Source: Kangiella taiwanensis
GTDB lineage: Bacteria > Pseudomonadota > Gammaproteobacteria > Enterobacterales > Kangiellaceae
Reading direction: 5' to 3'
DNA: 64,000 bases
Assembly: GCF_020005165.1 (NCBI RefSeq)
Contig: NZ_JAHCLT010000001.1
Location: 62,001-126,000, forward strand
Shown here: positions 31,112 through 42,366 of the stretch, in pieces
Numbering within the stretch: position 1 is the first letter of the stretch
Layout of the letters: each line of letters begins with the position of its first letter
Position numbers and translations under genes: made by a program
The notes under the pieces: model-generated
The model's input: only the letters and a program-made list of their open reading frames with translations
What the model was told of the DNA's origin: nothing
Databases searched by the model: none

Positions 31112-33754
31112 TTAAAGCGTACGCTTAACTTCAACGATTTCGAACACCTCGATCTGATCACCAGGCTTCACATCATTGTAGTTTTTAACGCCGATACCAC
31201 ATTCCATATCTTTACGAACTTCCTGCACATCGTCTTTAAAGCGACGAAGTGACTCAAGCTCACCTTCATAAATGACAACGTTATCACGCAATACGCGGAT
31301 TGGGTTGCTACGCTTAACAACACCTTCAACCACCATACAACCGGCAATTGCACCCAGCTTTGGTGACTTAAAGACATCACGTACTTCAGCAAGACCAATG
31401 ATTTCTTGACGCGACTCTGGCGACAACATACCGCTTAATGCCGCTTTGACTTCTTCAATCGCTTCATAGATTACGCTGTAGTAACGAATTTCAACCGCAT
31501 CACGCTCAGCCACTTTTCGAGCAGTCGCATCAGCACGCACGTTGAAACCGATGATAATCGCGTTTGAAGCAGCAGCTAAGGAAACGTCTGTTTCTTTAAT
31601 TCCACCGACACCGCTTGAAATCACCTTCACTTCGACTTCGTCTGTGGCAAAGTCCGTTAGTGATTTGCTTAGTGCTTCAACCGAACCCTGTACGTCAGCC
31701 TTGATGATAACGTTAAGTTGTTGTAATTCATCGCTATTACCCATGTTGGCAAACATGTTTTCTAGCTTGGCTTTTTGCTGGCGCGCTTGGAACTCTTCAC
31801 GCTGTTTGGTTTCGCGACGCTCCGCAATCTCACGAGCTGTACGTTCGTCAGCAACAACTGTTGCCTCGTCGCCCGCCACTGGAACACCGGATAAACCCAG
31901 CACTTCTACTGGAATAGAAGGCCCTGCAGAATCAATCGCTTGACCATTTTCATCCAATAAAGCACGAACACGACCATAGTGAGTACCTGCTAAAAGGATA
32001 TCGCCTTGATTCAACTGACCTTTTTGAACTAAGACAGATGCAATCGCACCGCGACCTTTATCAAGGCGAGCTTCAATAACGAAACCTTTTGCTGCGCCTT
32101 CGTCAACTGCCGTTAACTCTAATAACTCAGACTGCAACAGGATAGACTCTAATAAACCGTCAACGCCTTCACCTGATTTCGCTGATACGTGTACAAACTG
32201 AACGTCGCCACCCCAATCTTCAGGGATAACATCGTGCTGTGATAGCTCATTCTTCACGCGGTCCGGATCAGCTTCTGGCTTATCCATTTTGTTTACTGCA
32301 ACAATCATCGGTACGCCAGCTGCTTTCGCGTGCTGCACCGCTTCGATCGTTTGTGGCATCACGCCATCATCAGCAGCAACAATCAAAATAACGATATCCG
32401 TGACTTCGGCACCACGTGCACGCATCGATGTAAATGCTGCGTGACCCGGAGTATCAAGGAAAGTCACCATGCCGCGTTCAGTTTCAACGTGATAAGCACC
32501 GATATGCTGTGTAATACCACCCGCTTCGCCGGTCGCAACATGACTCGCGCGGATATAATCCAGTAGCGATGTTTTACCATGATCAACGTGGCCCATAATG
32601 GTCACAACTGGAGCACGAGGCTTGCCTTCACCATCATCTGTCATTGCATCAGACAGTGCAGCTTCTTCCATCGCGTTTTCATTTACTAGAACTGGGTTAT
32701 GACCCATTTCTTCAACAATCAAGCTCGCCGTTTCTTGGTCAATTGATTGATTAACTGTCGCCATAACACCAACTTTCATCATGGCTTTCATCAGCTCAGG
32801 CGCTTTTACTGCCATCGCTTTTGCGAGATCACCCACGGTAATCGCTTCTGGAATTTGCACATCATGAATGATCGTGTCCGTTGGCTTTTTAAAACCGTGT
32901 TTCTTCATATTATCTGGAGCCTGGTATACTTTTTTCTTGTGACTGGTGCCACGCTTATTTTTGTCTTCATAAGCGTTAGCTACTAAATCCGCATCGGATG
33001 ATTTCTTCTTACCTTTTTTCTTTCTCTTCTTGCCTCTACCTGACTTTTCCTCAAAGTCGCGTAACGACATCGGCTTAGCAGGCTTGTTTGGATCAGCTTT
33101 AACCACTTTTTCTTCGGGTTCTTGCTGCTCTTCAAGCTGCTTTTCAATTTTCTTTTGAACTTTGTCAGAAGATTGCTTCTCTTGCTTAGCCTTATTCTTA
33201 GACTGCTTTGCCTTCTCTTCGACTTCTTCAGCCTGACGCTTCACAGCCTCTTCTTTACGCTTCGCTTCGGCTTCTTCCGCTTTACGCTTCGCTTCGGCTT
33301 CTTCTTTTGCTTTACGCTCAGCTTCTTCTTGCGCTTTACGCTCAGCTTCCTCAGCCTGACGCTTAGCTTCTTCTTCAGCTCTTAGTTTTGCTTCTTCAGC
33401 TTCTTTTGCTTGATTCTCTTCTTCTTCAGCTAAACGCTTAAGTTCTTCACTCGATCGCTTAACGTAGGTGCGCTTTTTCTTAACCGCAACCTGAACAGAC
33501 TTTTTCTTTCCTTCAGAACTGGTCACACTCAAGGTACTTTTCTTTGTACGACTTAAAGTGATTTTTCTTGGACCCGTTGATTCATCGCCACCATGCGACT
33601 TTTGCAAATAAGTTAATAACGACTTCTTCTGCTCTTCAGTGATCGTGTCATCTGCATTTTTTACTTTTGAGCCTGCAGCCTCTAACTGCTCCAACAGTTT
33701 ATCCACTGGAGTGTTTAAGGTTTCGGCAAATTCTTTAACTGTTGTATCTGACAT
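31112..33754 (-). CDS. infB: Translation initiation factor IF-2
   Basis: GTPase that brings initiator tRNA to the 30S subunit. The 880 residues: IF2_N module (1-55), a very long charged stretch (about 100-215) of Glu/Lys/Ala/Arg repeats such as [15 protein letters not shown] that should be one coiled or single helix, a basic [10 protein letters not shown] patch, a second IF2_N module (about 300-355), G domain with GHVDHGKT at 388-395, DTPGHAAF and NKMDKP, then domains for 50S and fMet-tRNA contact. Neighbours are nusA and rbfA. Antisense of the Glu/Lys tract gives a spurious Leu/Phe-rich frame on the plus strand. Confidence 0.98.
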   Translation of the reverse strand: MSDTTVKEFAETLNTPVDKLLEQLEAAGSKVKNADDTITEEQKKSLLTYLQKSHGGDESTGPRKITLSRTKKSTLSVTSSEGKKKSVQVAVKKKRTYVKRSSEELKRLAEEEENQAKEAEEAKLRAEEEAKRQAEEAERKAQEEAERKAKEEAEAKRKAEEAEAKRKEEAVKRQAEEVEEKAKQSKNKAKQEKQSSDKVQKKIEKQLEEQQEPEEKVVKADPNKPAKPMSLRDFEEKSGRGKKRKKKGKKKSSDADLVANAYEDKNKRGTSHKKKVYQAPDNMKKHGFKKPTDTIIHDVQIPEAITVGDLAKAMAVKAPELMKAMMKVGVMATVNQSIDQETASLIVEEMGHNPVLVNENAMEEAALSDAMTDDGEGKPRAPVVTIMGHVDHGKTSLLDYIRASHVATGEAGGITQHIGAYHVETERGMVTFLDTPGHAAFTSMRARGAEVTDIVILIVAADDGVMPQTIEAVQHAKAAGVPMIVAVNKMDKPEADPDRVKNELSQHDVIPEDWGGDVQFVHVSAKSGEGVDGLLESILLQSELLELTAVDEGAAKGFVIEARLDKGRGAIASVLVQKGQLNQGDILLAGTHYGRVRALLDENGQAIDSAGPSIPVEVLGLSGVPVAGDEATVVADERTAREIAERRETKQREEFQARQQKAKLENMFANMGNSDELQQLNVIIKADVQGSVEALSKSLTDFATDEVEVKVISSGVGGIKETDVSLAAASNAIIIGFNVRADATARKVAERDAVEIRYYSVIYEAIEEVKAALSGMLSPESRQEIIGLAEVRDVFKSPKLGAIAGCMVVEGVVKRSNPIRVLRDNVVIYEGELESLRRFKDDVQEVRKDMECGIGVKNYNDVKPGDQIEVFEIVEVKRTL

Positions 33755-33789
33755 TTAGTCTCCCCGCTTAATGGTTTCTCGCTCCCCGA

Positions 33790-35283
33790 TTATTCCTGTT
33801 CTTCAAACCAGGGGGCACGCGCGGTCATAATTAATTGAGCGGCACGCTCATTATCCAACTCTTCAATATCGATTAAATCATCTACCGACTGCTCGGCTAA
33901 ATCTTCCATCGTAATCACACCACGGCTCGCTAGAACGTAAGCCAAATGGCGATCCATACCATCCATATTTAATAAATCTTCAGCTGGTTCGTTTTTCTCT
34001 AACTGCTCTTCAGTCGCGATAGCTTTTGTCAACAAAATATCTTTTGCACGAGACTTCAGTGCGTCGATTAAGTCTTCATCAAACCCTTCAATCTCAAGCA
34101 TTTCTGACTGAGGAACATAAGCAACTTCTTCCAACGTCGTAAAGCCTTCTTGAACCAAGATGTCTGCTAAGTCTTCGTCAACACCAAGCTCATCAGTAAA
34201 CAGGCTGACAATAGCTTCTGTTTCTGATTGATTCTTCTGTGCAAACTCTTCTTCAGTCATCACGTTCAATTCCCAACCAGTCAACTCACTGGCAAGTCGA
34301 ATATTTTGACCATTACGCCCAATGGCTTGTGCTAACTGATCTTCATCAACAGCGATATCCATACTGCGAGAATCTTCATCAACAACGATTGAAACAACTT
34401 CAGCCGGAGCCATTGCATTAATCACAAACTGCGCAGGGTTATCGTCAAACAAAACGATATCAATACGCTCACCGTTTAGCTCACCAGTTACAGCCTGTAC
34501 ACGTGCACCACGCATACCAACACATGCGCCAACAGGGTCGATACGCTTGTCATTCGTTTTTACTGCAACTTTTGCACGTGAACCTGGGTCACGCGCAGCG
34601 CCCTTGATTTCGATCACTTGCTCGCCAATTTCTGGTACTTCGATGCGGAACAACTCTTCCAACATTTCAGGACGCGTACGACTAACAAACAACTGAGGGC
34701 CACGATTCTCATCGTTAATGCTGTATAACAATCCACGTACGCGATCACCCGCACGAACCGTTTCGCGAGGCATCATTTCATCGCGCTGAATCACAGCTTC
34801 GGCGTTATTACCCAAATCTAAGTAGATGTAGTCGCGAGTAATTTTTTTCACCACACCAGTGATAAGCTCACCGACGCGGTCACGGAACGCTTCAACCGTT
34901 TTTGCGCGCTCAGCTTCACGGACTTTCTGGACGATAACTTGCTTTGCCGTTTGAGCTGCGATACGACCGAATTCAATCGATTCAATTTGTTCTTCAACAT
35001 ACTCGCCCAATTGAATTTCTGGCTCTTCAACTTGTGCAGCAGAAATCGTCGTCTCCGTTAGCGGATCTTCAACGCCATCATCTTCAACCACAGTCCAGCG
35101 ACGGAACGTATCGTATTCGCCGGTCTCACGATCGATATCCACGCGGACATCAATGTCGATACCATGCTTCTTCTTAGTCGCTGTCGCTAAAGCAGCTTCT
35201 AATGCTCCAAAAATAACCTCTGGCTTGACGTCCTTTTCATTAGAAACGGCTTCAACCACTAACAAAATTTCTTTATTGCTCAT
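33790..35283 (-). CDS. nusA: Transcription termination/antitermination factor NusA
   Basis: RNA polymerase-associated factor of 497 residues. N-terminal RNAP-binding domain (1-125), S1 (about 135-200), KH1-KH2 (about 230-345, with [14 protein letters not shown] and [12 protein letters not shown]), and two C-terminal acidic helix-hairpin-helix repeats (about 365-490) that are typical of gammaproteobacteria. It lies between rimP and infB and may regulate its own leader, as in E. coli. Confidence 0.98.
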   Translation of the reverse strand: MSNKEILLVVEAVSNEKDVKPEVIFGALEAALATATKKKHGIDIDVRVDIDRETGEYDTFRRWTVVEDDGVEDPLTETTISAAQVEEPEIQLGEYVEEQIESIEFGRIAAQTAKQVIVQKVREAERAKTVEAFRDRVGELITGVVKKITRDYIYLDLGNNAEAVIQRDEMMPRETVRAGDRVRGLLYSINDENRGPQLFVSRTRPEMLEELFRIEVPEIGEQVIEIKGAARDPGSRAKVAVKTNDKRIDPVGACVGMRGARVQAVTGELNGERIDIVLFDDNPAQFVINAMAPAEVVSIVVDEDSRSMDIAVDEDQLAQAIGRNGQNIRLASELTGWELNVMTEEEFAQKNQSETEAIVSLFTDELGVDEDLADILVQEGFTTLEEVAYVPQSEMLEIEGFDEDLIDALKSRAKDILLTKAIATEEQLEKNEPAEDLLNMDGMDRHLAYVLASRGVITMEDLAEQSVDDLIDIEELDNERAAQLIMTARAPWFEEQE

Positions 35284-35349
35284 ACGCGTTAACCTTCAAT
35301 AAAACTCGCGATTATTACACTAATCCGTTCTAGACTAATCTTTATTAGA

Positions 35350-35802
35350 CTAGTACTTTGCGATCAACTGGGCTTTTTCAACCTGCGGCACGTCGATTTC
35401 GTGAACTTCTCCATCGACTAGCAAGTTAATTTTGCCATTATTTACACTTTCAATAGTGCCTTTAAATTTACGACGCCCGTTTATCGGAAACGACAAACGA
35501 AGCTCAGCATCTTCACCTACGTACATCGCGAATTGCTGTTCTGTGAATAAAGGTCTATCCATTCCAGGCGATGAAATTTCTAAGTTATAGAAACCACTGA
35601 TAGGGTCTTCCACATCTAAGACACCGCTTACCTGATGACTGACTTCAGCGCAATCATCAACACTAATACCATCTTCATGCTCGATAAACACACGCAAAAT
35701 CGAATGCTTACCTTGCGACAAATATTCCAAGCCCCAAAACTCGAAGCCTGCGGCCTCAACAGCTGGACGAATAATTTGTTCCAGTTGTGACTGTTTACTC
35801 AT
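35350..35802 (-). CDS. rimP: Ribosome maturation factor RimP
   Basis: Assists 30S assembly. I start at the ATG at 35802, giving 150 residues, the same length as E. coli RimP; a GTG three codons earlier extends the frame. Family landmarks: RPAVEAAGFEFWGLEYL and SPGMDRPLF, with the C-terminal SH3-like domain. First coding gene after the initiator tRNA, with a hairpin-rich leader between. Confidence 0.95.
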   Translation of the reverse strand: MSKQSQLEQIIRPAVEAAGFEFWGLEYLSQGKHSILRVFIEHEDGISVDDCAEVSHQVSGVLDVEDPISGFYNLEISSPGMDRPLFTEQQFAMYVGEDAELRLSFPINGRRKFKGTIESVNNGKINLLVDGEVHEIDVPQVEKAQLIAKY

Positions 35803-35852
35803 TACACTCACTATTCACTTTTATCAGGCTTGCTTTCGCAAAAGCCAAATAC

Positions 35853-35920
35853 AAAAAAAGGCCCATACGGCCCCATCATTTATCTATCTGACATGCCTTG
35901 AAAACAAGGCTTATGATGGG
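35853..35920 (-). promoter_or_regulatory. Hairpin leader before rimP with terminator-like end
   Basis: Reading the minus strand: CCCATCAT (35913-35920) can pair with ATGATGGG (35872-35879), enclosing a 6-bp GCCTTG/CAAGGC tetraloop hairpin (35895-35910). Directly after comes a GGCC-GTATG-GGCC stem (35860-35872) followed by seven T. The last stem is short (4 bp), so the terminator may be conditional. In E. coli tandem terminators lie at this place and NusA autoregulates through them. Confidence 0.55.
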
Positions 35921-35982
35921 TTTGGAGCATAAAAACAGTGCATCCATCTACCCACGTCGTTTATAGCTGAACTTTAGCTACA

Positions 35983-36010
35983 AACAATAAAGCCCCTATA
36001 AAGGGGCCTT
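35983..36010 (-). terminator. Terminator after the initiator tRNA
   Basis: GCCCCT (35992-35997) and AGGGGC (36002-36007) form a 6-bp stem, extended by A-T pairs past a bulge, with TTTATTGTTT following on the minus strand. It lies about 82 nt past the tRNA 3' end. Confidence 0.75.
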
Positions 36011-36091
36011 ATTATTATATTCATAATAGAAAGTCAGTCAATGAATTAGACTCACTTTACTTCTTATCACTTATTCACAAGTTTAAGAAGT

Positions 36092-36168
<77 letters not shown>

Positions 36169-36296
36169 TCCATGAACTCTTATCAAACTTATTATTTGAA
36201 AGAGTACTTACTAGACTCTGGTACGACTAATAAGTTTGGTCTTTAAGACCCGTTGCAGTAGAAGATTTAACAAGTCCCTACCTCAACGTGGAACGC

Positions 36297-36324
36297 ATTA
36301 TACTCACTTAAATTGCTTTGACAA
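36297..36324 (-). promoter_or_regulatory. Strong sigma-70 promoter for metY-rimP-nusA-infB
   Basis: Minus-strand TTGTCA (36319-36324), a 16-base spacer and TATAAT (36297-36302), followed by GCG. The GC-rich discriminator is the type seen at stringently controlled stable-RNA promoters. The likely start is about 120 nt before the tRNA. The stretch 36169-36361 holds nothing else I can name except a GGTCT/AGACC hairpin near 36239-36251. Confidence 0.75.
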
Positions 36325-36361
36325 GAGGTCTGACGTAATAATTTCAATAAATCTTCACAGC

Positions 36362-37792
36362 CTATAAATACTGGAACGCTTGCTCGCATAGCTCCAACAG
36401 TTTTGCTGGGAATAGCCCTAGCGCAACCACACTTAAGCTGGTTAAGCCCAGTCCTAAGCGTAAACCGCGAGCAGCAACAATCTTCTGTTCTTTTTCAGGA
36501 TCATCGAAGAAAATAACCTTCACCACTTTCAGATAGTAGAAAAGACCAATAATCGACATAATTGCGGCAAAAATGGCTAACCAGACAAAGCCAGAGTTTA
36601 ATACGGCTAGGAAAACTTCTAATTTCGCCCAGAAGCCGACAAACGGCGGCAAACCGGCCATTGATAAGAAAAGGACGCTAATTAACAGGCCACCCCAAGG
36701 GTTCTTTCGCCCCAATCCTTTAAGTTGCTCAATGTTTTTAACATCTTCGATGCCTTTGCCTAGATAAATCAAACAGCCAAAACCACCTAGAGACATAATC
36801 GCATAGGCCAAAATATAGAAGAATGACGCCGCAAAACCTTCCGCGGTACCAGTGAGTAGTCCTAACAAGAAGTAGCCGATGTGGGCAATTGCCGAATAGG
36901 CCAGTAGCCGCTTGATGTTGTCTTGGGCTAACGCAACGATATTACCCACCAGCATGGACAGGCAAGCCAAGATAATGAGTAGCCCCTGCCAGTCAATAAG
37001 AGTCCCAATAAAGCCATAACCGAATATGCGCACGGCTAAACCAAACGCAGCGACTTTAGGTGCAGAAGATAAAAACGCAGTGGTTGAGGTCGGCGCGCCA
37101 TCGTAAACGTCCGGCACCCACATTTGAAACGGCACAGCGCCGAACTTAAAGGCAATAGCTACCACAATAAAGACCAGACCAAAGCGCAAGGTCAGACTTG
37201 CTTCATTGTCAGCAATGTAAGCGGCGATATCAGTCAAGTGTATCGCCTGCGTCACACCGTAAACCAAAGACATTCCGTACAACAGGAACCCGCTAGCGAT
37301 AGCGCCCATCACAAAGTATTTTACCGCAGCTTCTGCAGACTGGTAAGCATGTCGCTGCATTGCGACTAGGGCATATAACGACAGCGACAATAGCTCCAAG
37401 CCAAGATAAAGCGTTAATAAACTGCCGCCACTGACCATCACCATCATGCCAAGTACTGCAAATAAATGAAGCAGGTAATACTCACCTCGAAGAATTCGAC
37501 GTGGCAATATGTAAGGTCGCGCAAATAGCAGCGCCAGCATGGCGAGCAAGATCACACTGATCTTGATGATGCCGGCCATTGGATCGAGAATAAAGTGACG
37601 ATCATATAAGTGGTATTGCACGTCTGGAAATTGCACCATGCAAATCACAGCAGTTGCCAGTAAAGCTAACTGCGATAGGCGGTAGGTTAAATTTCGGTCT
37701 AAATCTTTCGAAAAGACATCAATCAATAAAATAATACAAGCAGCCGTCAGCAAAAAAATTTCTGGAAGCAGGTGTATCAAGTTATGCGTCAT
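36362..37792 (-). CDS. nuoN: NADH-quinone oxidoreductase subunit N
   Basis: Antiporter-like proton-pumping subunit of complex I with 14 membrane helices in 476 residues. Conserved charged residues sit in helices, e.g. GLELLSLSLYAL, AIAFKFGAVPFQMWVPDVYDGAP and KRLLAYSAIAHIGY. Last gene of the nuo operon, one base from the nuoM stop. No terminator is evident directly after it. Confidence 0.97.
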   Translation of the reverse strand: MTHNLIHLLPEIFLLTAACIILLIDVFSKDLDRNLTYRLSQLALLATAVICMVQFPDVQYHLYDRHFILDPMAGIIKISVILLAMLALLFARPYILPRRILRGEYYLLHLFAVLGMMVMVSGGSLLTLYLGLELLSLSLYALVAMQRHAYQSAEAAVKYFVMGAIASGFLLYGMSLVYGVTQAIHLTDIAAYIADNEASLTLRFGLVFIVVAIAFKFGAVPFQMWVPDVYDGAPTSTTAFLSSAPKVAAFGLAVRIFGYGFIGTLIDWQGLLIILACLSMLVGNIVALAQDNIKRLLAYSAIAHIGYFLLGLLTGTAEGFAASFFYILAYAIMSLGGFGCLIYLGKGIEDVKNIEQLKGLGRKNPWGGLLISVLFLSMAGLPPFVGFWAKLEVFLAVLNSGFVWLAIFAAIMSIIGLFYYLKVVKVIFFDDPEKEQKIVAARGLRLGLGLTSLSVVALGLFPAKLLELCEQAFQYL

Positions 37793-37793
37793 C

Positions 37794-39305
37794 CTAGCCC
37801 CCTAATTTACTGCTGCTGGTGAGTTGAATCAGCTGCTCAATACTTGGCTGCATGATGTTAATCAAAAACTGCGGGTAGACACCTAAAGCAATAACCAATA
37901 ACGCTAGAATAATTAACACGCTTCTTTCTCTAATATTAATGTCGTCCAATCGTTCAATTTTATCGTTCGCGGCTTTGCCAAAGATAACTCGCTTATAAAA
38001 CCATAAGCTGTAGGCCGCGCCTAACACGAGTGTAAGCCCAGCAAACAGGGCAATTCTCCAATCGGCTTGGAACGAAGAAATAATCACAAAAAACTCACCG
38101 ACAAAGCCTGAGGTTCCAGGCAAACCTGCATTGGCAAAAATAAACAGCATCAACAACGTAGCAAACACCGGCATGCTGTTCACCACACCACCATAATCGC
38201 TAATGTTTCGGGTATGCAGCCTGTCGTATAAAACCCCAATGCAGAAAAAGAGCGCACCCGACACTAAACCATGGGAAACCATTTGCACCATAGCGCCTTG
38301 TACTGCCATCGACTGGGCATCCATATTAATTAACTTAAGGATAATAAAGGTGCCTAAGGTCACAAAACCCATGTGTGCAATCGATGAGTAAGCTATCAGT
38401 TTTTTCATGTCTTTCTGCGCTAGCGCGACAAAACCAATATACACAATCGCAATAAGCGATAATACAATTATCAGGTTGGCATAAGCACCGGCTGCATCGG
38501 GCGTAATAGGTAAACTGAAGCGTAAAAAGCCATAGCCACCCATTTTCAACATAATCGCTGCAAGAATTACCGAGCCGCCAGTCGGCGCTTCGACGTGAGC
38601 ATCCGGCAACCAAGTGTGAACAGGCACCATTGGTATTTTCACCGCGAAGGCCAGTAAAAAGGCCCAAAAGATCCAGCTTTGCTCGGTGCCACTTAAAGGC
38701 ATGCCTTGCATCGCTTGAATTGAAAAGTCGCCCGTTTCGCGTCCCATATAAATTAACGCGACCAGCATAAAGATTGAACCAAAGAAGGTATATAAGAAAA
38801 ACTTTATCGTGGCGTAGATTCGGTTAGGCCCACCCCATATACCGATCATTAAGAACATCGGTATTAACATCGCTTCCCAAAACACATAAAACAAGATGCT
38901 ATCTTGCGCTAAGAACACGCCGTTCATAGCCCCGGTCAGCAATAATACTGCAGCCACAAATTGGGTTTGTCTAAACTTAATTGAATGAGTAGACCCAAAA
39001 AGCACTAACAAATTTATCAAACCAGTCAGAACTACTAGAGGCAAGGCTATACCATCTACACCAAGTTCATAACCAATATTTAACGAAGGGATCCAGTCAC
39101 CACGCTCGACAAATTGAAACTCTGCAGTCGTGGTATCAAAAGCGGCGAGTAACCAAACACTTAACGCCAATACCGCCAGGGATACAACGACCCCAAAGCG
39201 CTGACTCCACACCAGCATTTTGTCGCCGGGACTCAGCAGCACTAAGATTCCACTTAACAGCGGAAGCCAGATCAATAAACTAAGTACGGGTAACTGTTCT
39301 AACAT
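37794..39305 (-). CDS. nuoM: NADH-quinone oxidoreductase subunit M
   Basis: Second antiporter-like membrane subunit, 503 residues and 14 helices. Characteristic motifs: FYVFWEAMLIPMFLMIG with the key glutamate, VKIPMVPVHTWLPDAHVEAP, and KKLIAYSSIAHMGFV. Spacing to nuoL is 27 nt. Confidence 0.97.
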   Translation of the reverse strand: MLEQLPVLSLLIWLPLLSGILVLLSPGDKMLVWSQRFGVVVSLAVLALSVWLLAAFDTTTAEFQFVERGDWIPSLNIGYELGVDGIALPLVVLTGLINLLVLFGSTHSIKFRQTQFVAAVLLLTGAMNGVFLAQDSILFYVFWEAMLIPMFLMIGIWGGPNRIYATIKFFLYTFFGSIFMLVALIYMGRETGDFSIQAMQGMPLSGTEQSWIFWAFLLAFAVKIPMVPVHTWLPDAHVEAPTGGSVILAAIMLKMGGYGFLRFSLPITPDAAGAYANLIIVLSLIAIVYIGFVALAQKDMKKLIAYSSIAHMGFVTLGTFIILKLINMDAQSMAVQGAMVQMVSHGLVSGALFFCIGVLYDRLHTRNISDYGGVVNSMPVFATLLMLFIFANAGLPGTSGFVGEFFVIISSFQADWRIALFAGLTLVLGAAYSLWFYKRVIFGKAANDKIERLDDINIRERSVLIILALLVIALGVYPQFLINIMQPSIEQLIQLTSSSKLGG

Positions 39306-39332
39306 AATAATGTATTATCCGTTCCCATCGCT

Positions 39333-41351
39333 CTAACCTTTAAATAGCAGCCACGCCAAAAAGCCGACTAAGCCAATCAGCATGAAGAGTGCGTAGTGAA
39401 ATAAGTAACCGGTTTGTAATTTACGAACCTTTGACGCAATGACTTTGATTGCATTTGTGCCACCATCAATAATGCCTTCATCAATCACGGCCTTATCTCC
39501 ATAGCGCCAAAAGACCTGCCCTAGCCAATGACTACCTCGAGCAAAAACGTACTGGTTGAACTCATCAAAGAAGTACTTCTTCTCCAACAGCTTTTTAACT
39601 GGCTTCAAGAAAACAGCCCACATGGTAATAAAGCGAGGCGCCCAGCCATACACGACAATGGCAATAACGACACCCGCGACTAGCATTAAAAATACCGGGC
39701 TCATCACACCATGTAGCGCAAAACTCAGAGCGTCGCCAAAGTACTGTTCGACAGAAGCTAACACGTCATGCTGTTCTAAAACCGTTATCGAATCATCAAA
39801 GAAAGAGCGGAACAGTAAGTCTTTAGCAAACACAAACCCTGCTAAGAGTGACGGTATCGCCAATGCTATCAACGGCCAAGTAATCACCCTTGGCGACTCG
39901 GTTAAATGATTAAACTGCTCCTGCTCCATTCGTGTTTTCCCATGAAACACGAGGATTAATAGTCGAATACTGTAAATAGCGGTTACTAAGACCCCTGCTA
40001 ATACTGCGAAATGTGCGAATCCGCTGAAGCCACCTTCGGCTGCGGCTACTGCCGAAATAATGGTGTCTTTTGAATAAAAGCCCGAAAACAGCGGCGTGCC
40101 GATTAAAGCCAAAGTACCAATCAAAGTACACCAGTAGGTGATCGGTAATTTTTTGTATAACCCGCCCATCTTGCGAATATCCTGCTCATGATGCAGCGCC
40201 ACGATCACAGAACCAGCGCCCAAGAACAGCAAGGCTTTGAAAAAGGCGTGAGTAAACAAGTGGAAAATAGCGGCTGAATACGCTGAAACACCTAACGCCA
40301 CCACCATGTAGCCCAGCTGTGACAAGGTGGAATAAGCAATGATGCGCTTGATATCGTTTTGCACAATAGCCACCAGCCCCATAAACAAAGCTGTTATGGC
40401 ACCAATCAAGGTCACCATGCCTAAAGCAGTTTCAGAAAACTCAAACAGCGGTGACATCCGAGCGACCATGAACACACCTGCCGTGACCATGGTGGCCGCA
40501 TGGATTAGCGCAGAAATAGGCGTTGGGCCTTCCATCGAATCAGGGAGCCAAACATGCAACGGGACCTGCGCCGACTTACCCATGGCGCCGATAAATAGAC
40601 AGATACAAATAAAGCTGATCGCTGACCATTCAAGCTCACCCCAAACAGGGAAGCTATGATCAAGCCCGACTAGCGCCAAAGCATTAACTTTTTGTTGGCT
40701 ACCTAATGACACCAACTCTTCTGCTTGCCCCATGGTTTTAAATATTGGCGCATAATCAAAAGTGCCGAAGAGTAAGAAAATGGCTCCAATCCCTAACAAG
40801 AAACCGAAATCACCCACTCGATTGACTAGGAAGGCTTTCATGTTGGCGAAAGTCGCGCTGTCTTTTTGATACCAAAAGCCAATCAGCAGGTAAGAAACCA
40901 CACCGACCGCTTCCCAGCCGAAAAACAGCTGCAAGAAATTGTTGGACATCACCAACATCAGCATCGAGAAGGTGAATAACGAGATATAGCTGAAGAAGCG
41001 CTGGTAACCTGAATCATCATGCATATAACCAATCGAATAGATATGCACCATCAAGCTGACAAACGTCACCACCAACATCATGATCGAGGTTAAGCTGTCC
41101 AGCAGGAAGCCTATCTGAATGGTAACTTCACCAAAGCGCGCCCATTCGTAAATAGTGACGTCTACTGCCGTAGCGTCGCCCCACAAAAAGCCAAAAAACC
41201 ATCTCACAGAAATAATAAAAGAAATCAGAACCCCAGCAATCGTCACTCGGTGAGTAGCGACTTTGCCTATCTTTTTGCCCAACAAGCCAGCCAGAATCGC
41301 TCCAACGAGTGGTGCTAAAACGGCAATGAGTAATTGGGCTTGTATCGTCAT
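39333..41351 (-). CDS. nuoL: NADH-quinone oxidoreductase subunit L
   Basis: Largest antiporter-like subunit, 672 residues, carrying the long lateral helix at its C-terminus. Motifs: FFGWEAVGVVSYLLIGFW, KSAQVPLHVWLPDSMEGPTP, and KRIIAYSTLSQLGYM. Its ATG is fused with the nuoK stop as TAATG. Confidence 0.97.
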   Translation of the reverse strand: MTIQAQLLIAVLAPLVGAILAGLLGKKIGKVATHRVTIAGVLISFIISVRWFFGFLWGDATAVDVTIYEWARFGEVTIQIGFLLDSLTSIMMLVVTFVSLMVHIYSIGYMHDDSGYQRFFSYISLFTFSMLMLVMSNNFLQLFFGWEAVGVVSYLLIGFWYQKDSATFANMKAFLVNRVGDFGFLLGIGAIFLLFGTFDYAPIFKTMGQAEELVSLGSQQKVNALALVGLDHSFPVWGELEWSAISFICICLFIGAMGKSAQVPLHVWLPDSMEGPTPISALIHAATMVTAGVFMVARMSPLFEFSETALGMVTLIGAITALFMGLVAIVQNDIKRIIAYSTLSQLGYMVVALGVSAYSAAIFHLFTHAFFKALLFLGAGSVIVALHHEQDIRKMGGLYKKLPITYWCTLIGTLALIGTPLFSGFYSKDTIISAVAAAEGGFSGFAHFAVLAGVLVTAIYSIRLLILVFHGKTRMEQEQFNHLTESPRVITWPLIALAIPSLLAGFVFAKDLLFRSFFDDSITVLEQHDVLASVEQYFGDALSFALHGVMSPVFLMLVAGVVIAIVVYGWAPRFITMWAVFLKPVKKLLEKKYFFDEFNQYVFARGSHWLGQVFWRYGDKAVIDEGIIDGGTNAIKVIASKVRKLQTGYLFHYALFMLIGLVGFLAWLLFKG

Positions 41352-41653
41352 TAGCCTTTCAACTCCTTCAACTCTGCTACATCAATCTTCTTATTGGTGC
41401 GGAACAAGACCACTAGAATAGCCAGTCCGATGGCTGCCTCTGCTGCAGCTACGGTCAATATAAAGAAGACAAAAACTTGCCCCACTTCATCGTTCAAGTA
41501 TCGCGAGAAGGCAATAAAGTTAGTATTCACAGCTAACAGCATCAGTTCGATGCACATCAGCAAGGTAATCACATTCTTGCGATTGATAATGATGCCGACG
41601 ACACTGATCGAAAACAGCAAAGCACTAACAACTAAATAATGCGTTAAACTCAT
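41351..41653 (-). CDS. nuoK: NADH-quinone oxidoreductase subunit K
   Basis: Small three-helix subunit of 100 residues with the conserved membrane glutamates in [13 protein letters not shown] and [12 protein letters not shown]. Overlaps nuoJ by 4 nt (ATGA) and nuoL by 1 nt, so translation is tightly coupled. Confidence 0.97.
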   Translation of the reverse strand: MSLTHYLVVSALLFSISVVGIIINRKNVITLLMCIELMLLAVNTNFIAFSRYLNDEVGQVFVFFILTVAAAEAAIGLAILVVLFRTNKKIDVAELKELKG

Positions 41654-42330
41654 GCATCATCTCCTTTGGTCTTTTTCTTGCGCTTTGACTTTGGCTTTTT
41701 CTTAGCCTCTTCTTCTTTACGTAAATGCGCATCTTGTCGCGGGCCAGACTCCATGCTGACCACTCGCAAACGCTCCTCACGGCTGGCTTGATGTTGCATT
41801 GGAACGCTTTGTCCACGGCGCTCACGACGGCCACGAAACGTCAAGCTAATCGCAGCGACAATCGCCACCAGCAAGATCACCCCAGCAATTTCAAAAGCAT
41901 AGAAATAGTCGGTATAAAGCAATCGGCCCAGTACAGTGACATTACTGTACTCAGCGCTATGTTTAGCTGGCTCCGGCATATCGCCTAACACTTCACTGCG
42001 AATAACCCAGTAAATCGCTCCAAATAGGGCTAATGCCGTAACAATGCCCAAGGGCAAGTATTTAGTAAAACCAGACTTGAGGCTCGCGTAGTCCACGTCC
42101 AGCATCATTACCACGAATAAGAAAAGCACCATCACGGCACCGACATAGACCAGCACTAAAGTGACTGCCAGGAACTCAGCTTCCAGCAGCATCCACAGCA
42201 CTGCTGCTGAGAAAAACGTCAAAACAAGACACAACACAGCCTGCACAGCATTGCGCATCGTAATAACGCCTAAAGCCCCAATCACGGTCAAGGCCGCGAA
42301 TACGTAAAAGACAATGGACTCAACGGTCAT
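41650..42330 (-). CDS. nuoJ: NADH-quinone oxidoreductase subunit J, with Lys-rich tail
   Basis: Five-helix membrane subunit next to the quinone site. The helical part (to about residue 168) is normal, including [19 protein letters not shown]. It is followed by about 55 highly charged residues (Arg/Glu then a [11 protein letters not shown] cluster), which bring the length to 226, against about 184 in E. coli. The tail should lie in the cytoplasm. It ends in the overlap with nuoK. Confidence 0.95.
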   Translation of the reverse strand: MTVESIVFYVFAALTVIGALGVITMRNAVQAVLCLVLTFFSAAVLWMLLEAEFLAVTLVLVYVGAVMVLFLFVVMMLDVDYASLKSGFTKYLPLGIVTALALFGAIYWVIRSEVLGDMPEPAKHSAEYSNVTVLGRLLYTDYFYAFEIAGVILLVAIVAAISLTFRGRRERRGQSVPMQHQASREERLRVVSMESGPRQDAHLRKEEEAKKKPKSKRKKKTKGDDA

Positions 42331-42366
42331 TGATAGCCCTTACTGTTGCTTATGGCGCTGTTGCTA

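Noticed and set aside
33122-33385. Leu/Phe-rich 87-codon plus-strand frame that looks like a membrane protein
   Set aside because: Exact antisense of the Glu/Lys/Ala coiled-coil region of infB, which automatically yields hydrophobic codons.
36169-36361. secG or tRNA-Leu expected upstream of metY in some gammaproteobacteria
   Set aside because: No second cloverleaf or small membrane-protein frame is present; nuoN ends directly beside the metY promoter.
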